The notes under the pieces: generated by a model | What the model saw: the letters and a program-made list of their open reading frames with translations, nothing else | The model's database searches: none | What the model was told of the DNA's origin: nothing | In this document: positions 37,801 through 43,800 of the stretch, in pieces | Numbering within the stretch: position 1 is the first letter of the stretch | How the letters are laid out: every line of letters begins with the position of its first letter | Position numbers and translations under genes: made by a program | Origin: Pectinophora gossypiella | Taxonomy: Eukaryota > Arthropoda > Insecta > Lepidoptera > Gelechiidae | DNA length: 64,000 nucleotides | Reading direction: 5' to 3' | Assembly (NCBI RefSeq): GCF_024362695.1 | Contig: NC_065429.1 | Coordinates: 7,505,849-7,569,848, forward strand

Positions 37801-40800
37801 TTAATGCCTCTGACATTCTGGTGGTAAATGCAGACCGTTTTTGTCGTTGCTGGCTTCTTCTTTCTGCTTGCGAAAAAATTTTTTATTTCCATTATTGATG
37901 GGCTTCCGCTTGAATGTATACCACTCCTGGATGGTGACATTTTTGGGCCAATTGGTGGGCGATAGGAAATATTCAAATTTACAGATAGGTACGCATAAGA
38001 TAAAGCAATTGTGAGCAACGTGAACTGGATCCGGCCTCCTTACGGTGTAATCTGCGTCGGGGGCCTTCTTCTTCATGTAAGAAAGAATATTATCTTCATT
38101 CATAGATGGGTGGAAGTTCCATGCGTGAATATATTTGACAGGCTCCATAGTCAACAGGTTGGAATCTGGTTCACCAGTAGCTCTGATAACTACAGAGCGC
38201 CTTGACTGCCGTTGACGTTTCGCAGATGTTATATGTTCGCTAGTGGATTGATTGGTTGTCAAGGTCACCGTCGTAGCAGGTGAGGTTGGGCTTGGGACAT
38301 ACGGTGTTGTGGGGGCAGCAAGTTGGTTGGCTCCTGTCTGCTTCGTAACCGTGACATGTCTGTGTGAATTTGCGCTTCTGATGTCACTTGAGGTGTTACA
38401 GGTTTCAGTTCGCTCGATACGGCCAATATTTCTATTCCCTGTCCCTTTGCTTAACGGCGGAGTCGTACCGGACGCCTTGGTAATACCTGCGCAGGTGGGC
38501 TGCTGGTTTGACAAAACTTTAGTTGTAATGGAGGTACGTTCGTCCGTTTTTTCGGAGACTATAGGTGGTAAAGTAACGAAGGATATGGGCTCAGATTTTC
38601 TATCATTTATGCTAGACTTAGAGTCAATGCTCTTAAGGCCTTTCGCAAGTAGGTCGTACTTAGCATGCATAGCCAATACTTCACTTCTCAACGTTTTTAT
38701 TGTGCTCTCTAGGCTATTCAGTTGGTCTTCTTTTCTCGCTAGTATATTCATGACCTGATTGCGAAAGGATGTGAGTTCACTCAGGATTTCTGATACTCCG
38801 GCGTGTACAGAGGCGGCTCCGGTGCTTACAGAGGTGACTCCGGCGCACGTATTGGTATTTTTTGTACACTCTTCGTCGGTTTGAGGTGTATTCTTTGAAG
38901 CGTTCGCGCCGAACTGAGGCTCTGGAGATAAAGACAAATCCAGTCGATGCGTCCTAGACTTTTCCCGTATGGTCACATTCTTAAAAGAGCAAGAGCTATT
39001 TAGGCAAGAAGCAGAGTCAACAGCTAAATCGCTTCCAGAGGGTGTTATGGTGACTGTCGTATTATTTATGTAGCCACTTAGAAACGCCGGTGATTCACGC
39101 ACTGATGGTACTGAGTTAGGCTGTCGAATCGGCGTGTCATCATTTCTTGGTTTTCGTATATGGATTGTACAGTCGGGACAGTTCCAGTTGCGATCCAGAT
39201 TATGTCTCTCAGTATTGAAATACTCCCTGGTCATATTCAAACATGCGTAATGATAATACTTTGAACACTTATTACATCTCAACCGCTCCGTAATATTTGT
39301 ATGTATATTGCATGCGTGACAATTCATCATTTTGAACGGTTGCATAGGTGGGTAATGCTTCTGCTCGGATTAGAACTCGGAGTGGATGTTTTCTAATCTC
39401 ACCCTTCTGTAATAATAATGATTGTGAGAGTTAACGATAAGCGCTGATGAAATGAGGGAAACCGTTGACCACGCCGGCGGGGTCCGGGGAATTTCGCCAG
39501 AACTAAATATATATTTAATAGACCTTAACAAAACAGCCTCCGTGGTCTAGTGGTTAGAGCGTTAGGCTCACGATCTGGAGGTCCGGGTTCGATTCCCGAT
39601 GGGAACATTGTCGAAATCACTTTATGAGACTGTCCTTTGTTTGGTAAGGACTTTTCAGGCTTGAATCACCTGATTGTCCGAAAAAGTAAGATGATTCCGT
39701 GCTTCGGAGGGCACGTTAAGCCGTTGGTCCCGGCTATTAGCCGTAAAAATCATCTCCACCAACCCGCAGTGGAGCAGCGTGGTGGAGTATGCTCCATACC
39801 CCCTCCGGTTGCTTGAGGGGAGACCTGTGCCCAGCAGTGGGACGTTATATAGGCTGTTCATGTAGACCTTAAAAGTCCATTTACTACGGTCAACTATCAT
39901 GATGAAAAGTTATTAAAAATTTACACCTTTTATAACGTAATATTTGACATAAAAGCAGTGATTTTAAGTTTACGCGGTTATTATCATAATTAAAACACAT
40001 AATAACGGGTTCTTACCGCGTTTAAATGGGGATATGAGAGTCTTGTCATCCCGTGATCATGGCACTTGCAACAGTGTCGAAATATCGGGAGTCTCATATC
40101 CCCATTTAAACGCGGTAAGAACCCGTTATTATGTGTTTTAATTATAAAAGCAGTGAGTTACTTACGAGAGTATTGAAACAGTCTGTAGCTGGTTTGGAGC
40201 CTCCCCCTGGTGTTGTGTTGCCCTGCACCGGACCTTGGAGAATTTATTATTCAATTAAGAATCTTGATTGTCATAATTAAAGATCATCACCGTCTCCTGT
40301 TTCTCACAGGGTCCGGTTACCTAACCTGAAGATTTGACAGGTCTGGTTTTTGACAGAAGCGACTTCATGTCTGACCTTCCAACCCGCGAAGGGAAAACCA
40401 GCCCAATACAGGTTAGGTCACATACCTCCGAAATGCATTTTTCGAGAGTGTGGGTCCTCACCGTTGAGCACGTGATAATAATTTATGACTCAAACATGAA
40501 TTCGAAAACAAATTCGAAATTCATTGGTTTATTTTGTCTTTGTTATAAATAGAGATGTACGTCACAAGAGTTAACTTCACTGAAAACAATAAATAAGAGT
40601 TGAATGCCAAAAAAAAAAGAAATCTGCACTTTGTTTAAAAATTATATCAGAGTAGTGTCCAACTAGTCAAATCACTTACTTTGTATTAAGCGTCAAAACA
40701 CGAAATTACTATGGAATTTGTATGAAAAAGCACACTGTGACGTCATAGAAAGACGTGATTAAATGTCGGACTTATTATTACGTTTTTCTTGTAAAAGATT

Positions 40801-43800
40801 CATAAATAAGTTAAATTTAAAAAAGAAAATGTTTTTCGTTAGTTTCACATGGTGCCTTTTAGTAATCAGAATTTCATAATTTATCTTGATTAATACACGA
40901 CCCAATTGCAAAGGCTTGTAGGTTTTGACGTAGTAATGATAGGATTATATTACCTTTAGCAAGCATCTTGTGCACGGCATGCGACCTCTCCGTCAGCTTC
41001 CAGAGGGTGAGTGAGCCGGCGCCCACCAGCAGGGAGTCCGTGTCCTCATTCTGGCACCAGGTTATAGCCGCTGACGATAGGAGTACATAATTATCGGTGC
41101 TAGATTGACACTACTTATCGTGTGGATTGTGCGGTGGAATACCAGTCCCATCAACCCTGGTGTCAAGGTTATTGAGCCGCCAAAGGCCCCTGACATGGCT
41201 CATGTAACGACTTCATACTTACATCAGTAAGGAGTAACCCGGACCACCTCACAACCCACACGATGGATTAGTAAAATAACAATTGCTGTGTACTCACTGA
41301 CGGGCCCGCTGTGGGGGCAGCACACGCTGGGCAGCGGCTGGATGGCCAGCAGCGGGGCTCCGCCCGCCGCGCCCGCGCCCCGCGACACGGACAGCGCCGC
41401 GCAGCGCACCACGCAGCGGGGGCCGCCGCGGCACACCGCCGCCAGCACCAGGCTGCCGTCTGGGGAGTCCACAAGTTCACGTTACATTTTCCTGAGCATT
41501 GCCTCACCCCAGACACTTCATACAAAACACCTCGTTTCACACAGACACTACACATTGACGTTATCGTACACGCGCATCTGTGTGTGTGACGTCTGACGCC
41601 CATACGATTGAAGACTAAAGTAATACCGAGGGGGTGAGGTAAATTTAGCTCAGACGCTGGTGGGGAGCGGAGAGTTACTGTTGTATACGTATTATTCCTT
41701 ATGTCTATGAAGTTCCACAGTCGAATAGATAATTTATAAATCGATAATACACGTTAACTTTTTGCAGGCTCGTACCCGTGTTGACAGTTGACAGGCGAAT
41801 CGTGCACTACGGAGAGTTAGAGCACAGATCGCTATTTGTGCTCTAACTTTCAAATTTAAAAATATTTATTCTTCAAAATTGGCTTACAAAGTTAGCGCTT
41901 TTTGAACGTCAAAAATTAAATTACATACTATGTAACTAGCTGTAAAACTACTACCACATCGGAATCTGTAACGCTGAGGGAAAGACGTGGCCAGAAAATC
42001 TCCCAGCACAGCGCCCTAGTCCTACTGTTTCATGTTTTCCTTTCTTTTCTTTTCTCTTTTCTTCCCACATCTATCTACTTACTCTTATGCGCAATGCTGG
42101 CGTGCGTGACGTGGTCGCGGTGCTGGCGCAGCGAGCACATGGCGCGGGGCGCCTCTCCCGCCGCGCTGCTGGCGGCGCCGGGGGCAGCGGGGGCGGCCGC
42201 GGGGGCCGGGGCTGCGCCCGGGCTGGTCACGGCGCCCACCAGCCCCGTGGACGTGATCACGCACACCCCCGGGACTGGCAACCCGCTGGAGGGACACAAA
42301 TTATTTATATAATATAATCTTAATAATATTCTTTATTAATTAGACAATGTGTATGCGTGTGTGAATGTGTGTGTATGTGTGAGAGAGAGAGAAATAAAAA
42401 AAAAATTTGAACAATGAAGGTTTAGGCATTACAATTGACTTAAAAAAACACTGAACTTAATTGCATTCACATTATATATAGACGCCGCGCAGGCGTACCT
42501 AGCGCGGGCAATTACTGTGGGATCAAATATTCGGGTCAGACGAACATCGGTGTCCAATTTCAAAATTCGAACATAGAAACTATACTGATAAAAAATTAAA
42601 ACAACGAACGGTGCGAAGCTTTCACGATTCAAGTCTAAACTGTGTTCGAGGGGGGTCGAGGTAAACCTAGCTTAGCCACTGGTAGTGGGGTGGAGGGTTG
42701 CCATTCTATACGTAGTATTATTCCTTATTCTATGACGAAAGTTCCGCACTAGCTTTCAACATATTGGACATTGTTGTGCAACATATCGCATTCCATATGT
42801 TGCCAAGTGGAACGCGGCTTTAACGTTCTATATGTAGTGTTATTCTTTATTCAATGGTCTTACCCAAACCCTTTGAGTGTGGGCGTGCATCTGAGGGTGG
42901 TGAACTTGTCAGTGAGTGGTGCGTCTGGCTTCTTATCAGTGGCGACAACACGACGCCCGTTGTGGAAGAATATACCCTTTATTATGCGCTCGCCTGGAAT
43001 AACAGAAAGTTCAGTGAGGTGCGGGTACTCAGTTCTCTTATGATGGATGTACCTTTTATTTTAGGATTTTTGTTGTGAGCTTGTTATGTTTACCAGCTCG
43101 GCGACCGTGCCGCGCGCGGCGCGAATTATATCGAAGGCTTTTGACCAATACTCGTATGATAGCTATCCACGTAGATAACATGCGCTGCACGTCTATTGGT
43201 CGAAATCGTCGATATAATTCGCGCCGCACGCGACGCCGTCGCTGTGCAGAGCCTGTGACATTGCTTGAGATAGTTTTGTATTCTACAAGATGAGGTATAG
43301 AGGGCGCCATTTCCAATTATTTTTACGAGAACTTTCAGTAGTTGGCATGTTTCAATATTCTTAATTTGCACACTATGACAGTTTAGAAGTTGGTAAATTA
43401 CATGTGAGTTTCACATCACAGATCCTTTCGGGCGCACACAAAATTTGAGTTTAAAAGAGAGAAGGAAGCTTTTCAAATTATAATATCAGTATCAGTAAGA
43501 TATTCACTAGTGCTGTACTAACATTTAGTGGCACAATATAGAGAAGCACAGGCCTCCTGGGACAGCCCAACATATAATAAAAAAAAATAATAAGTGAATA
43601 TGTCAAATTGTCTGTGAATAAAGCCTATTCTTGTTTTTTATTATATTATATTTTTTTTACATACACATACATACATAAACTCACGCCCGTAATCCCAAAT
43701 GGGGTGGGCAGAGCCACAAGTAATCAAAGACAACTTGCAGCCACTGTTGATACGAAGTCCTAAGATGGATATGATGAACCTTATGGTGATAAGGGATCAA

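Larger units (their letters stand above)
34835..39460 (-). mobile_element. Non-LTR retrotransposon with PHD-type ORF1 (element L2)
   Basis: Minus-strand element of about 4.6 kb with ORF1 (37801-39345) and ORF2 (34986-38018), ending in a tail of TAAA repeats (plus-strand TTTA array, 34835-34869). The 5' border is not fixed by a target duplication; the leader above 39345 reaches at most about 39530, where a SINE starts. It lies in MED16 intron 8 in the same orientation as the gene. Intact ORFs suggest recent mobility. Confidence 0.82.
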
